Part shown: one piece after another, positions 46,390 to 59,632 of the stretch
How positions within the stretch are numbered: position 1 is the stretch's first letter
Layout: every line of letters starts with the position of its first letter
Assembly: GCF_022458985.1 (NCBI RefSeq)
Contig: NC_061771.1
Coordinates: 14,361,001 to 14,425,000, forward strand
DNA: 64,000 nucleotides
DNA from: Mugil cephalus
Taxonomy: Eukaryota > Chordata > Actinopteri > Mugiliformes > Mugilidae
Direction: 5' to 3'
Notes under the pieces: model-generated
What the model was told of the DNA's origin: nothing
Database searches by the model: none
What the model saw: the letters and a program-made list of their open reading frames with translations, nothing else
Made by a program: the position numbers and the translations under genes

Positions 46390-49300
46390 AGACCGCTTTA
46401 ATGTACGGGCTTACCTGGGCCTACCGAGTTCAGGGGCCTATCTATGAGCTGGCAAAGTCGCATTGTTTTGTTACTTGTCAGGTTTTCTGTCAATCACAAA
46501 TACACACGTTGTGGCTGCTGACTTCTGTGCATCGGAGCGCATATACAAACACCAGAGAAGATTTTTCTCAAGAACATATTTCAACCGCAAAGTGACTCAG
46601 ATCAAGCATGCAGCAAGAGAGAGTCAGTAACCAGGGCATTCTCTGCAAAGAAGACCAGACGAAAGCACTTCTAAAAGAACAAAGCTGGGCCCTTTGCTAG
46701 CCTCTGCAGGTTTTCAGTTGTTGTGGATGGCTAATTGTTTGATGAAGAATGTTGAAATGTTTAGATATCAGTCAGTTTTATCTTGTGGAACCCAGCCTTA
46801 AAGGCTATATTACTATCCATAGTGCTGAGTGTGTGTGCAAGTATATGTGTGGGTGTGTGTCTGTGTGTTTATGCATTCACAGGGCCCACCAAAGCCAGAA
46901 GAAGCTCATTTTGTTCGGATGGTGTTTTTCAAACGTTCACCCATCTTGGTTTTAAATAATCAGCATCTTATCTATCTTATGTATTGCTGTTATACAAAGT
47001 GCCCTTTGTGTTTCTGTAAGTTAATTATTAAAAGTATGCTGGTGTTTTCTGGCTAAAGAATCAAAACTCACAGTTGTATGTCGTGAAAGAAACTGGTGCA
47101 TTTTGTGATGTAGATTGGTACGATGGAGTAGGGCCTACAAAACCTCTCAGCCCCAGGGCCTACCAGGTTAAGGCAGCCCTGGTCATATACTGTAGTCATT
47201 ATTAGGTCACGAAATGGCTACTTGAAGTATCAATATGTCATACACTATGTAATTTCATTTTAAATTTGATAATGTGTCTCATTTCACGAGCATATTTCCT
47301 GGTAATTCTGTTGATTTTAGGCATTTTGTTGATTTTTATTTATTTTGTATTTTTGCAATTTGAGTCCACTAATTTAGCTTTGTATAACTGTCTTACATAA
47401 GAGTCTTGTTATCTAACAGTGCTATTTCCACTTTCACTGAAACCCTGACTATCATAAACCCTATAAAAAGTCAACACGTCTTTTTAAGAGCCATTAATTA
47501 ACATAAAATATTCAGCAATATATAGACGAAGTCTGTATTAAGTTTGTTTTGTTTGTTTGTTGTTTGAGGAGGGATGAACTATCTTAGAAATACTTGACCT
47601 GTGAAACATGCAAAGTTCAACATGGGTCCAGTTATATTACCCCTAAAAGTTAATGTTTCATGCGGGGAAAGGAGCTTGTAAAACAATTGTCTGATGGTGT
47701 AAACTTCAAATATTGCAACAGATGGCCAGTAGTACAAGCCAGCCTCAAAACAGACAGCCAACAGAAAGCCTACTATTTATTTTAAATCCATTTCATTCTT
47801 ATTCAAGTTTTCAACTTTGCTTTTTGAATACAGTATTCAATGACAGTATCTATTCCACGTTAGTCTCTGCTCAATAGATGTCTGCCATTGCTCCCAACCA
47901 TCTTTAATTTCTTGGTATAACATTGGAAATCATCACGCAAATGTGTTTTACAAGATAAGGAATATTTTGGACTGTAAAATGAAAAATACTGAATAACTGA
48001 AAAATTTTCAAGTTTAGATGTCCATGCCACAGAGGCTTAAATCATTATTTCTTATTTTTTATTTATTTGATAAGACAAGTCTCTAACATAGTGTAACATT
48101 TCAGGAACCACCAGAAATAGAACCATATAAGACAATTGCAGTTTTTATTGCAAAAACAATGTATTATGTTTTCAGTCAGAATAATAATACACACCACACA
48201 ATCTGAAGCTGAATGGCAGTGTATGACATTTGTGAAGACTGCATGGGTCAGCTGAATGATTAAATATGTATGAAGTATCACCCCTTTGTTCTGGAATGAG
48301 ACCATGTTTAGGACACCATCATCATTTTCATCACCACAGATAACTGGACACTTCAAAGCCATACACTTCAATCAGCGGACAACAATACAAAAAGACGGAG
48401 CAAGCAGTGAACTGATTTACATCGTGGTTATCTCTGTGACTGGTCGCTTGTTGATGCATGAAATTAAAATTTTGTGGAGCAGAACTGAATGTAACCGCAT
48501 TTACCTGAATAATATTTAGTATATTAAAATGTTCAAAAGGGTATGTTTGGTCATCTGTATCACTTGGTTTTTATAGAGTTGAAAAATTGTTGAAATTAAT
48601 AGATATTAAACTTAGATAAAATTATATTTACCAAAAGAAATGCCTCAGTTTCTCAGTTGCCTCAGTTTGGCCAATAATTTGTCTCAAACAGAGGCAGTCT
48701 ATAATTTCAAAGCACTTGTCTGAGCCATTTTACTTTCCAGTGACATTTAGAGTCTAGTGGGGACATAGAAGGAAAAGGCTGAAAACGGCGTGTGCCATAT
48801 ATGTGTGGCAGCTCAGCAGCTGTCTTTCAGTGATAGTTATGAGATGTGCTGTATTTTGTTAAAGTGCATATCATCCCGATAATAAGCACCTCTTTTGCTT
48901 TACACACAAAAGGTATGTTTACAAGTCGTCGAGTTCAATTCTGCCGGGGACGAGGGGCATATTTGATCCTCTCTGGAGGAGTTTTGTGAGACGAATGACA
49001 ACCCAGCGTGCGCGATAAAATCCTAAATAGAGTCTCTGTTGTTACGCACAGCAGTCGCTGTGTGAGCATGCTTGCCAGATTGCTGGTTTCAAAAAGTAGC
49101 AAATATTATTGAACACATCCAAGATGTTGCAAAGGTATGGTAGGAAGGAGGATTCTGTTCTGAGCCTGACAGGAGCTGATTTAAAACATGCAAAGAGGAA
49201 TTAAGGTTATATGCTGTGAAGTTGTCTAATGAAAACAGATTCTAGGAGCACAGCAAGTATTTTTCCACTGGTATCTCTAACGGAGCCCGAGACTAACTTC

Positions 49301-49430
49301 CTTGCAGTCAATGTAGTTGCATAAAAATGACTTGTTGCAATCCTTTAATGACTTATTGATTGGGCTATTTCTTCCTCAAGGCTACATATCCATTTAATCC
49401 AAGACAATCTGTCAAAGCCTTATACAACAT
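46390..49430. other. Gene-poor stretch, no supported feature
   Basis: A/T-rich DNA with only short ORFs lacking recognisable domains, plus a GT-rich patch at about 46825-46870. I see no splice-consistent exon series. Confidence 0.5.
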
Positions 49431-49539
49431 TTACATTATTGGTTCAAAAGTGAATGAGTCAATAGACCCGTTCGACGTCAGTGTGGCATCACAACGTTAG
49501 CTGGAGGCAAAATAGAGGGAAGCTTGAGGCGAACACTGT

Positions 49540-49660
49540 AACTTTCAACCATGAAAATGTCGTCTTGCTCTAACCGAAAAATCAAAAACACTAACTTGAG
49601 GTCTTGTCACATACCAGCCACTGCCAGTCGTAGAAGACTTTGGTTTGGCTTTTGGTGATT
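49540..49660 (+). pseudogene. Possible THAP-type zinc-finger fragment
   Basis: The plus-strand frame beginning ATGAAAATGTCGTC encodes SSCSNRKIKNTNLRSCHIP followed by RRRLWFGF. The C-S-N-R, HIP and RRR-x-W arrangement is reminiscent of THAP domains found in transposases. It breaks off at a stop within about 40 codons, and the match is weak. Confidence 0.25.
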
Positions 49661-49784
49661 AAAAGAAAGGACTGGAGTGAGACAAACAACAGGCACACTT
49701 CTTATCAGATAAGATTAATCAGTTTCAGCCTGGAAAACATTATGGGTTAGAATAAATTGTGACTGAAATGACGTCAAGTTCATG

Positions 49785-49970
49785 CTTATTTAGGGGATTG
49801 TTGTTACATGCTAATGCTAACTGCTAGGTAATGCAATGTTAGCTGCATGTTTCAGGTGTGTCCTGAAAGTTGCATTTGCCAAGTTACCCTCCACAGTGTT
49901 TCGACTTCTAGTATCTTTGTTGGAGAGGCTTCACTTTACAAAGACAGACCAGATTTCGTCCCCTCGGTCT
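49785..49970 (+). repeat. Interspersed repeat, inverted partner of 45780-45960
   Basis: Same shared blocks as its partner in the opposite orientation, with scattered differences, consistent with an old dispersed repeat. Confidence 0.6.
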
Positions 49971-50221
49971 CGGTGTCCTCCTTTGGTCAAATTCTCCATT
50001 CAATGAGCGACAGTGTAGGAGTCGCTTAACATGGTCCCATCAGCCAGAGTCAACTATTTAAAATAACACTCAGTCTTGGGGAGTGAGTGTATTCATGCCA
50101 AAACAGTCCATTGAAATACGCCAACAACTGTTTACAAGCTATAGTTTGAAATGTTTTGTCACCAGTTAAGCCCCAACCCTAAAAAAAAAAAAAAAAAATC
50201 ACATTGTTTGTGAACATAGAT

Positions 50222-51060
50222 ACACAGCGGGTAAAATAAGCATTGAACACATCACAATTTTTCATAGTAAACATATTTCTAAAGGTGCTATTGACATGAA
50301 ACTTTCACCAAGTGTTGGAACAACCCAAGTAATCCATGCAAAGAAAGAAACCAAAACAAATAAGTTGTGTAATAATGTGAAATGACAGACTATTGAACAC
50401 ACTTACTGTAATGACAGCTTCAAGACGCCTCCTGTATGGAGAAACTAGTCGTGTGCATTGCTCAGGTGTGATTTTTAGTTCTTTCCATAGATTTTCGGCT
50501 GGATTCAAGTCAGGTGATTGGCTGGGCCATTAGCAGCTTTATTTTCTTTCTCTGAAGCCAGTTGAGAGTTTTTCCTTCCTTAATTTGTTTCACTCCTCTG
50601 TCAGAAACCTTGCGAGGAGCACCTGGTCGTGGCCAGTTTATGGTCCAATGATGTTCTTTCCACTTCCAGATAATGGCCCCAGCAATGCTCACTGGAGCTT
50701 TCAGAAGTTTAGAAATCGTTCTGTAACCAATGCCATCAGAACGTTTTGTAACAATAAGGTTGTGAAGGTCTCGAGAGAATTCTTTGGTAATGACACACCT
50801 TTTTATAGGCATCAGTTTGGACTGAACCAGCTGATATTCATTTGCACTGACAAAGGGCAGGATGGCTTTCTGATCACTGATAGATTTCAGCTGGTGTCTT
50901 GGCTTTCCATGCCTTTTTCCACCCCCCTTTCTGCGTGTGTTCACTACTTTTTTCCCTCTGTTATTTTTTACATTATTAAACATAACTTAATTTCTGAACT
51001 TATTTATTTTGGTTTCTTATGGGTTACTTGGGTTGTTACCAACACCTGGTGAATTTCACT
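50222..51060 (-). mobile_element. Tc1-like transposon, deletion derivative
   Basis: The minus strand encodes an HTH-containing N-terminal transposase part (LHNLIVTKRSDGIGYRTI, GAIIWKWKEHH, PRPGAPRKVSDRGVKQI). After a jump it continues with the C-terminal piece [11 protein letters not shown]...RRRLEAVI. The central catalytic part is missing. Inverted termini are recognisable at 50296-50367 and 50989-51060 (TTCACCA, ACAACCCAAGTAA, AAGAAACCAAAA and AAATAAGTT shared), with an outer left end near 50226. Nonautonomous and dead. Confidence 0.85.
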
Positions 51061-54000
51061 CACAGTGTTGAAAACAGATTCAACACAGGATTGATCACAC
51101 TGATTTATTTTTAATGACATTAAGTAGGTTACAGTTTCAGAACCGGGCATAAACGTAGTTTCTAATGTCATACATGCTATAATTAGTATTCAAATATAAA
51201 ATCATTCATACTTAAACACACATCCAGCAATGAGGCTTTCCAGTTTAGAAAAACTCAACTGTTAAAAGGTTTTGTAGAAAGCACGTTATGTGGCAACTTG
51301 GCTGGTGGCTCAGTGACAGTGGCAGGTTTGGACAGAGCTGCTGCTGATGGCCATAGATTCACCAGAAAATCCCATCAATAGCGTCCAATCTGCCAAGGTT
51401 AGATTCTATCAGTGCAGAAAAATGATGACACCCAGTGAAAACTGATTGTTTGTATTTCTTCCGTTTCAGTAAAATTGCCCCCCCCCAAAAAAAAAGGGCA
51501 CATATCTTGTGTGTACACTTGAAATATTTGAAGCAGTGGCGAGAATGTGGAGTGTGGGGAAGTATTGATTCTGATTCTATCGTAGATGACACTTGGATCA
51601 AAATCGAAATACAGCACCAGCTTTTGTAAATAATCCAGTCTGTAATTAGGCCTTCGTTTCCTTGCCATTTCCATCACTGCAACCTGACAAGATATCCTCA
51701 AGCGAGTACTGCTTCAGTGCAGTAAAAACCAAGAGTGAAGGAACATAGGCCAGAGGACTCATCACTGGATATGGTGTGGATAGCTTTGAATTTTGATAGT
51801 TTTGAACAGCACTAAGCAGCTGTATGCATATGACTAAGAGTTAGATGAGAAGATCAGCATCACTGGGGAATAGCCAGCAAGCCAAATAGTAAGTGTAACA
51901 GCTCTTCTAAAGACAGATTCAGGTTTCTGAGTGGCATCCATGCCATTGCCTGACGTATATCTCCCCAGTAATGTAATTGCGACACAGGATGCATCATTTT
52001 TTCTTCCTTCTACTTCCAGTACACCACATACACACCCGAACACAAGTATAAATGCTTGGTGTAGGGCACCCACAAAGGCTGCGGTCATTCCAGGAGCATA
52101 AACCAAACTGCAAGCAATCACATGCTGTTCGCTTAAAATGTCAGTCTTCAAATAAATGTCTGTTAAATGAACAAGGATGAGATAAAAGGATGTAACCGGC
52201 AACAGACAAGTTAACTCTTACTGTGAAGTCACAGCAGGTCCGTCAATGAGCTCAGCGCCATCTGCTAATTCAAAATGTGTCACAAAACAGGACAAACTTT
52301 ATCAAGACGATGTCTTTATTAAAACAACAATAGTTGTGTTATATGGTGTTGTGCTGCCCTCAGAATTCTCATCAGTGCCAACCAACCACATCCTCTGTCA
52401 CCTACGTTAAAGCCAAAGCAGCCACAAATGAATTGTTTGAGGTTTCCACATTAGATCATTCACCATTAACTTTTTAATCATGTGAAAAATGTAACTTTCT
52501 GTTGGCAAACAACAGCAGAGGCATATGATTTGATTAAGATTAGATTGAACACAACCCAAGCAGTGTACTGTACCCTACACTGAGGCAGCAACAGTCTTTC
52601 TCAATACTTTCTCAGCTTTGAGGTTAAGGACTATTCATATATGTTCTCAGTTATGAGTTGATGGTGCCCTGTCAGGTTTGAGCACATTGAGGAGGAGGTT
52701 GCTTGGTGCCTTTTAATGCAGGTACATTTGCAAATTAAGGGTTGAATAAAGTGCTGTTAAATGTTAAGTGTGTGGAATGGATTCCTACCCTGCTGTCCAC
52801 AGCTGCACATTATGTAATGAAATACATGGCACTTCCACTCTCATCAGATTTTTCCACAGTAGTGGAGTGAGATGTGTAAATGTCATCTTAGACAACAGTC
52901 TTACGCGTGTGACAAACCTTACGAGAAGATGCAAACTGCTCATCCACTCAGAACTGCCCAGGACTGCTCCACTTTCACCTCTGTGCTGCTGCTGTGCAGT
53001 CTTGTTTTTCTTTCCGTGTAAAAAGCACTGTGCAGTATATTTATTCCCACCTTATATTATCTTTGTCATACAAAGTTTGTAAATGTATATACTGTATTGT
53101 TTCTGATCAGCATTCTGGATCTAATGGACAATAGTCTAAGTCCAAGTCTAATAAGAGGTGTGGCCGAGAAGGATCTCAGTGTATGCAGGTGTGTATTAGG
53201 GGTGGACTCCGTAACAGAGGAGGCTCTGACTGGACCAAACACGACTGTGTCATTATTTTTGTCAAATAGATTTTTTTTTACCCTAACTGAGTTTTATTTT
53301 TGGCAAGTGGAGTTTGACCAGGAGGTTATTCCGTTACGTTACATTAGTATTGAGACGTCTGCAGTCAGGTTCTCTCATGTTAGCATTCGTTAGCTCTGTA
53401 ATTCAAACTATTGTCTACTATTGCTTTGCACAACCCTAGCATGTATAATAGACATAATAATAAATAATAGACAAATATGGAGCTTGGTTGTGAGGGGCTT
53501 TAAAGGTAAGAAGCAGGATCTTCTATTCAATACAGAATTTTATTGTAAGCCAGCGGAGCTGCTGAAGAACTGAGGTGATGTGTTCCATAATACAGTATAC
53601 CAGATGATCTAAAAGCCGTGACACAACAAATCAATGGTATATTACGAATGAATATTTTTGCACATAGAATCCTGATTAAAAATAACGTTTAAGAAGGCAC
53701 ACTCATGCCTCTTTTAGTTTTTCACTTTCATCTCATTTGAATATTTCATTATGCAAATATTTTCATCACCTCTGCTCCCTATAATGGTTTGTAGTTTTTT
53801 CTTCCTTCCAAATAATCTTAACCATTTGGGTCTTCCCTTTTTCTCACGGAGACTGACATACTAACAAGTATACGAGCAGGTTGCTGGCTGCAGGTGTTGC
53901 AGTGTGTTCAAGTGTAACATTTTCTTCCAGACACAAGTGGAAGATTTTGAAATGCCAAAGTTTGTGAGAGTCTCCAGGTCAGCAGTGATGAGCACCTATT

Positions 54001-55930
54001 GACTGTGGCTGAAGAGGAGACAAATCAATGTTTCACTCAAACAAATCAGCCACAGCTCCTTACATGTTGCTCAGCAGTGTCGCTTTGGAAGCTCTTATAT
54101 TTGTATATTTGGCCAACTGTGAAGATGGACTTCATCTTTGATTATTCTGTAGCTTTAATCTGATACTTTCTTTGCAAGTTACCACATTGCAAAACCGTAT
54201 GATGTTCTTTTTCAAGTGTAGCTGAGTCATCTGGCTGTCTGGTATCAGTCAGTTTATAACACTTCCTGGTGAGCTTTGGGGAAGGGCCCAAAATAGTAGA
54301 GTGTGCTCCAGATGGCCATTATGGCAGCAGAGAAGAAAAGGAGCATGCCAAGTTTTGTGTATTTTATCAATAACATCTGAGTATGAATCACTCAAACTTG
54401 ATAAAATTATATTTGAAGCGAATGCAAAAAGTTGTTTTGGACCCAACTTGACAAAAAAATAAAGAAACTAGAACAAATGGAAAACAACAGGAGGCTTTTT
54501 TGTCCTCTTCCAATTCATCTTACACACAAGTGGCAAAGTGTAATTCATATCCATTCTGTATGGTCTCCGAGAACATCTTTAAGCTAAAAAAGAAAAATAA
54601 GGTGTAGCCTGCAGCTGTAGTGATAAACTTCAAAACAAATATAAATTGGATTTTTTTTTTCTAAACCGTGGCACCATAACAACAATCAAAGATCTGCCAA
54701 CAAATTGAGACCAAAAGACAAATGAAAAAATGTGCTTTTAAATGTTCTGAGGGAGAGAGACAAATGAAGACTTACTACTGAACTCAAATGTGCATCTTCA
54801 AAGACTGTGGATGGTTTCCAAATTAAAATCACTGGCCTTTGAGCTTATTACATGCACTTGATGGGTGCTGAAGGAAAGAGGTGACACAGACAATTAAAAA
54901 TCTAAGAGGTTCTGACACCGATACATCTTCTATTTTGTCTTCCATCATAAGAAATCAGAATCAGGGAGGCTATTTAAGAGCAGGCCTTTATCTCACAACT
55001 ATGGGTTAAGCTGGGAATAATGCAATCCTTTCAGACTGAATCAAAGGTTTCTTCCTTTTTCCTTTTTAATGACATTCAAACTGAGAGTTGTAATAGGGTG
55101 TAATACAAAGAACTCAATTGAAAGTGCGACATCTTTCTCTAACAAGTACTGATAAGAAAACCTCACTCATAATCCTACTGACCAAGGCCTGGTTCAGACC
55201 TGGAGGAGGTCTCGACTGCATCTGACCAAATTCTTTTTATATCTTAAACTCACAATGTGCCATGGCTAAGTAAAAAGAAAATATTTTTTTCTTTGAAAGT
55301 TGAGAAGGTGGCTTGCACACTAAGTCGGCACCCGAAGACAAAACACACAGACCTCCTCCTGAGTGACTCTCTGCCAGAAAAGTTATCTCTTCTTGTCTTT
55401 GTGTTTTTTTGTTTCTGTAATCGCCTTTTGTAATTTCTATTACAACTTGTGGACATCAGAGGAACCTTTGCAAGTAGTATGCAAAGTAGAGGAAACACAG
55501 CAAGAGGGTGCAGGTTTGTGTGCAGCCAAAAGCTATTTCTTTCTACTTCTTCTTCCTCCAACAGCCCAGTCTCAAGCAGATTGGTCTCCCATATAAGCTT
55601 GGTTCTGATTCAAGGTGTCTCTCAGTTAAAAGGAAGATTATGGAAAATACTGACTCCTTTGATCCCTCAGAAGGAAAACAACGTCTGAAGGAGGGAGACA
55701 GGTGGTCTAATATCTTGAGTGTTCACTTCAAGGGAATACAGTGAGTCTCTCTGCATTACCTAATAAAAGAACAGAGGACAAGTTAACGGCTTCCATCAGC
55801 TCTTTCACAACTCCCCAACTGGGTGCCTCTGTGCTGGAGTTCTCCCCAGTGAATGAGAGGGTCTCCTCCATGCGATTGCAAATCACTGGAGGGGGGGCAG
55901 CTCTCGGAGTATCTGGCCTTCTGAGAGGCC
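51061..55930. other. Gene-poor stretch, no supported gene
   Basis: Nearly 5 kb with only short ORFs that lack recognisable domains or a consistent splice series. A CTCF-like motif occurs on the minus strand at about 52245-52260. Confidence 0.5.
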
Positions 55931-55934
55931 CTGG

Positions 55935-56390
55935 AGGGAGTCCTCTAAGGGGCTCCATCTGGGGTCTCCTTATTTCTTCTGGGAGATTTCAACGGCCGTG
56001 TGGACAACCATGGAGGTTAGTGATTGGGAGCCTTCCCAATCTTAACCAAAGTGGTGTTGCCCATAACTAACACTGTGTTCAAGCACAAAGTGCCTCATAA
56101 GTGTACATGGTGCCAGGGTATCTAACGCCAAATGTCAGCGATAGACTTTGTGGTCGTATTTCCAGCCATGCCATCTTAAAAAATGGGAAACTGCAGGATG
56201 TGCTCCAACTATTACATGTCTTAGCCTCACAGGAAAGTTTACTCGTGGATACTGGAAAGGACAGTCCAATCGATAATTGAACTTCTGATTCAAGAGGAGC
56301 AATGCAGATTCGGTCCTAGTCTTGGAACAGTGGACTACCTCTTTACCCTTGTGGGGTTGCTTAGGGGATCATGGGAGTTGACAATCCACA
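55935..56390 (+). repeat. Degenerate RTE-like LINE (endonuclease and RT fragments)
   Basis: In shifting plus-strand frames, LGDFN-like (TTTCTTCTGGGAGATTTCAA), LPNLNQSGV, TWCQG-like and MSAIDFVVV segments match an apurinic endonuclease core. RTVQSIIE-like and IQEEQCRFGPSLGTVDYLF then match an RTE-type reverse transcriptase. Multiple frameshifts and an internal deletion make it nonfunctional. Confidence 0.6.
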
Positions 56391-56849
56391 TTTGTTTTGA
56401 GTTTTTACTTCTCAGAACCTGAAGAAACAATTGCTGAGAAAGCATAATGCAATAGGACACTATATTTAGCTGTCAAGTTAAGATTAGTACAAGATTTTTG
56501 TGGCTACATTTAAGTCTCTTTATTTGACTTAAACCTGGACTAAACTTTCATGGGCACCTCAGAAACTGGTTGTTACTGCTCATAAGTCTAAGTATTAATG
56601 GAGGGAACATTAGTCGGTGTGAGGTAAGAGCTGATTTCATACCCTCAGTCTAGGCTATACTAACCTGGTCAATGCTTTACTAACACTGTTGTTTGAACTG
56701 TATTTTGATACCAAGAAAATACCTCAAGGGATTAGTTAGGCAGGCTTATTTGTTCTGGTTGTCCTGGTAGCCTAATGAATCATTCCACTACTATTCGCTT
56801 GAACGATTAGCCTGCTCTCACCTCTCACCTTGTGTTTTTTTTTTTAAAT

Positions 56850-57050
56850 GGAGCCAGTAGCCATTCAAGAATATACTTAAATCAAAAATACCACCAACTG
56901 CCATCAGGATTTGTCATCCATCCAAATGCTCCCTGGCTCGAATCTTCTCCAGATGGTGTTGTTTGCCCCAACGTGAATGTAACAATGGCAATTGTTGTCA
57001 TTCTGCATGTGGTGCACGGACATCTTAGAGTGATGGACCGGAACTGAAAA
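56850..57050 (+). pseudogene. YqaJ-like exonuclease fragment (transposon-borne)
   Basis: The plus-strand frame encodes LPSGFVIHPNAPWLESSPDG and then VVCPN. This matches the GxxIxPxxPxLGxSPDGLV region of YqaJ-type recombinase exonucleases, where the SPDG aspartate is metal-binding. The canonical glycine before SPDG is replaced (ESSPDG). The ORF ends at 57047 and has no upstream domain. It is probably the accessory ORF of a DNA transposon whose transposase remnant lies at 57.6 kb. Confidence 0.55.
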
Positions 57051-57559
57051 TTGATTGCTACAGCTATGCGGGAGTGGCTCCATGTGCCTGAAGCCAGGCC
57101 ACATTGTGGTTATAAGGGAGAGGGGGGTATTTAGTTTTCTATCATTACTTGATCTGATCCTTTAAAAATCAATGCTTCATTCAGTCAGTTCTGTTTCAAT
57201 CAGTTGACAAATGTAATTGTTCTGGTTTTATTGTTCATCGTTATACATCTATCACTGAACAAGTTAATGCTTCCTTATTAAATTCTACATGTTGTAATGT
57301 CATGACTGGCACATTTCATTTTCAGTTCAAGTCAGTAAAAACCCAAAGCTGACGTAATGACGATAATCTCACAAAGAATGGTTTTTAAGAAGCAATTCAT
57401 TGCTGAGTTACCCATGCTTTCACTAACAACTCATTCCGATAAGTGATCGGGAGGCAGGCCACACTGAACAACTGATCAATGTTCCCACATAGACAGTGGT
57501 ATGTCCTTATCGAACAATTTGTTCTCTTTCACTCCCCACGTGCACTTTCAGACGTGCAA

Positions 57560-57800
57560 TCGACTGCGTCTGTCTGACATCCTCTCAACTCATTTGTCAT
57601 TTGTCGCTGAGAAAGGCCGGCCGGTAGACCTGACAAGGAGCAAGGTTGTCCACAAGAAACCTTTGTCCACCATGATCAGCACACCTGGCTTCAGCAACTT
57701 TACAATCCCAGACAGGTTGAAAATCTCACGGTCACTCACAGAGCCTGCATATGTTTCAGGTCCTGTGAATGGGGACCGCGGTGCCAAATATGTTACCTGT
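57560..57800 (-). pseudogene. DDE (IS5/ISL2EU or Harbinger-like) transposase fragment
   Basis: The minus-strand frame encodes ETYAGSVSDREIFNLSGI, then LLKPGVLIMVDKGF. This matches the GxxSDxxI...LxxGDxVMADKGF catalytic segment of DDE_Tnp_4-type transposases, including both an SD(R) and a (V/A)DKGF aspartate. It is short, without the third catalytic region. It converges on the YqaJ-like fragment, as expected for one decayed two-gene element. Confidence 0.6.
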
Positions 57801-57819
57801 AAAAGCAGGTAACTCCGTG

Positions 57820-59090
57820 TTCCTCCAGAACGTCTGATTTATTTTACACAGAATAAAAGCTTTGTAAACAACAAACTTTACCATAAAATTCTGTCGTTTT
57901 TTTTTGTTCACATTACTACATTCAACTGTTCCAAATCTGTTCTCTTTTAGAGTTTTCCTAATCTCCACATTTCTCTTTACACAGTTATATTCAATAACCA
58001 ATCTATGTAAATACAGTGTATTATGAAAATCCAGCATGTTGAATGGACTGCACCAGCTAATCAACTCTGTCACTTTTAAATATAACTGGAAATGTTCACA
58101 TCTTAACAAAATACTTAGGAGGAAAGATACAATAATAACCCATTGATTGTAAGTGTATAAAGTGCAGAGACTCATGTTAACAAGCGCTTAAAAATAAGCT
58201 TGGCCTGTCATGGTGGCCGTGCAGGAAATTTCTCCCCTTGGTACGTTTCCCCTGTAAATAACTCGGCTGAACCACCTTTACCTCTGTGATTTACATTTGC
58301 ACTGATAAGAGGTGATAATGTAAAACAAAATTTTCCGGTTAACATACCATTTACTGATCTGTAAAAACAGGTGAAGCACGGAGTAATGAAAACACGATGC
58401 GTCTCTGTTTTCCTCCGGAGCGTGTCCGGGGTTGTGGTGGAAGCTGGGGCTCCCTTAACGTAGACTACCCCCCAACAACTGAAGCGACTACAAATGTTCC
58501 GCTCCACTGTTTTTAAACCAAAATTACCCCTTTTACCTGGTGCTTTACTTTTAGATCGAAATAACACATACATAAAAAAAAAAAAGAAAAAAAGTGTCCC
58601 ATAAACACATATGATTTGCATGAAATAACATCAATGTCCACTCCAGTTACAAAGGAGACAGCATCTTGGGGTGCCATGCCAAACTTTGCCCTGAATGTAG
58701 TGCGTGACTTGTTAGTAGAGAAAACCTCACTGTGGAGGAGCAGAAAATATGACGTCTGACAGGACTGTACAATGAAGGACCACTTGTGTATCAGAAAGTT
58801 AGGCAGTAATTAGTCGATGTGGAGGTGATCCGATGAGCAGCAGTTCAGTGAATGCTGAACCTCTTTGCAAGGTCATTGAGAGGAAACACAAACAAGCTGG
58901 GCTGGAGTCAGACTGAGTTAAAAACAATTTAAAAAGGTTTAAATTATTAAAAGAATAGGCCAAGGCCAAAAAAGTTTAGAAAAACATCAATAAATAAACA
59001 TAGAAGTTTTGACTGGAAGTACTGGCCAACACACTCAAGTTCTATCGCCATATTGTGCAAGCAGGCAATTCCCAGCACCTGCCCTGGCTG
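57820..59090. other. Gene-poor stretch, no supported gene
   Basis: Noncoding sequence flanking transposon remnants. It has a short purine tract at about 58577-58593 and several short ORFs without recognisable domains. Confidence 0.45.
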
Positions 59091-59099
59091 TTCCTGACC

Positions 59100-59632
59100 T
59101 CAAGCTGAACTGACCTTGGGTTCTGCAGCAGGACAATGACCAAAATTCTCCAGGAAGTCCACCTCTTCAAGGCCAAAGTAAGACTAAATGAAGAGTTTGG
59201 AGAGGCCGAGTCAAAGTCCCGATCCTACTGAGATGCTGTGGCATGGCCTTAAAAAGGTGGTTCATGATGGAAAGCCCTCCAGTGTGGCTGAATTACAACA
59301 ATTCTGCAGAGAAGAATAGAACAAAATTCTACCACAATGCTGTAAAAGACTCATTGCAAGTTATCACAAACGATTCCAGGTGTTACTGCTAAGGGTGGCC
59401 CAGTCAGTTTGGTCGCCCAATTAGGTTTAGGCGCATCACTTTTTCAGACAGGGCAGTGTTGGATTTTGTTCTTCCTAATTAATAATAACTTTATTATTAT
59501 TATATATAGCATTTTGTGTTTGCTAATGTTATCTTTGACTAAATTTGTATGATCATGTAAAACATTTATGTGTGACAAACATGCAAAAAAATAAGAGATC
59601 AGGAAGGGGGCCAACACTTTTTCACTCCACTG
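59100..59632 (+). mobile_element. Tc1-like transposon 3' remnant
   Basis: Plus-strand pieces of a Tc1 transposase C-terminus are visible with frameshifts. They include QQDND, then GRVKVPILLRCCGMALKR-like sequence corresponding to [18 protein letters not shown], and QFCREE. The right end AGGAAGGGGGCCAACACTTT followed by TTCACTCCACTG is the terminal repeat. The 5' part is absent. Confidence 0.7.

Noticed and set aside
51399..52202. Minus-strand ORFs that might be exons of a gene
   Set aside because: No recognisable domain, no compatible splice sites linking them, and no conserved phrases.
58208..58621. Minus-strand ORF of 137 codons
   Set aside because: Includes a translated homopolymer (poly-F) and no domain; most likely chance or transposon-derived noncoding DNA.
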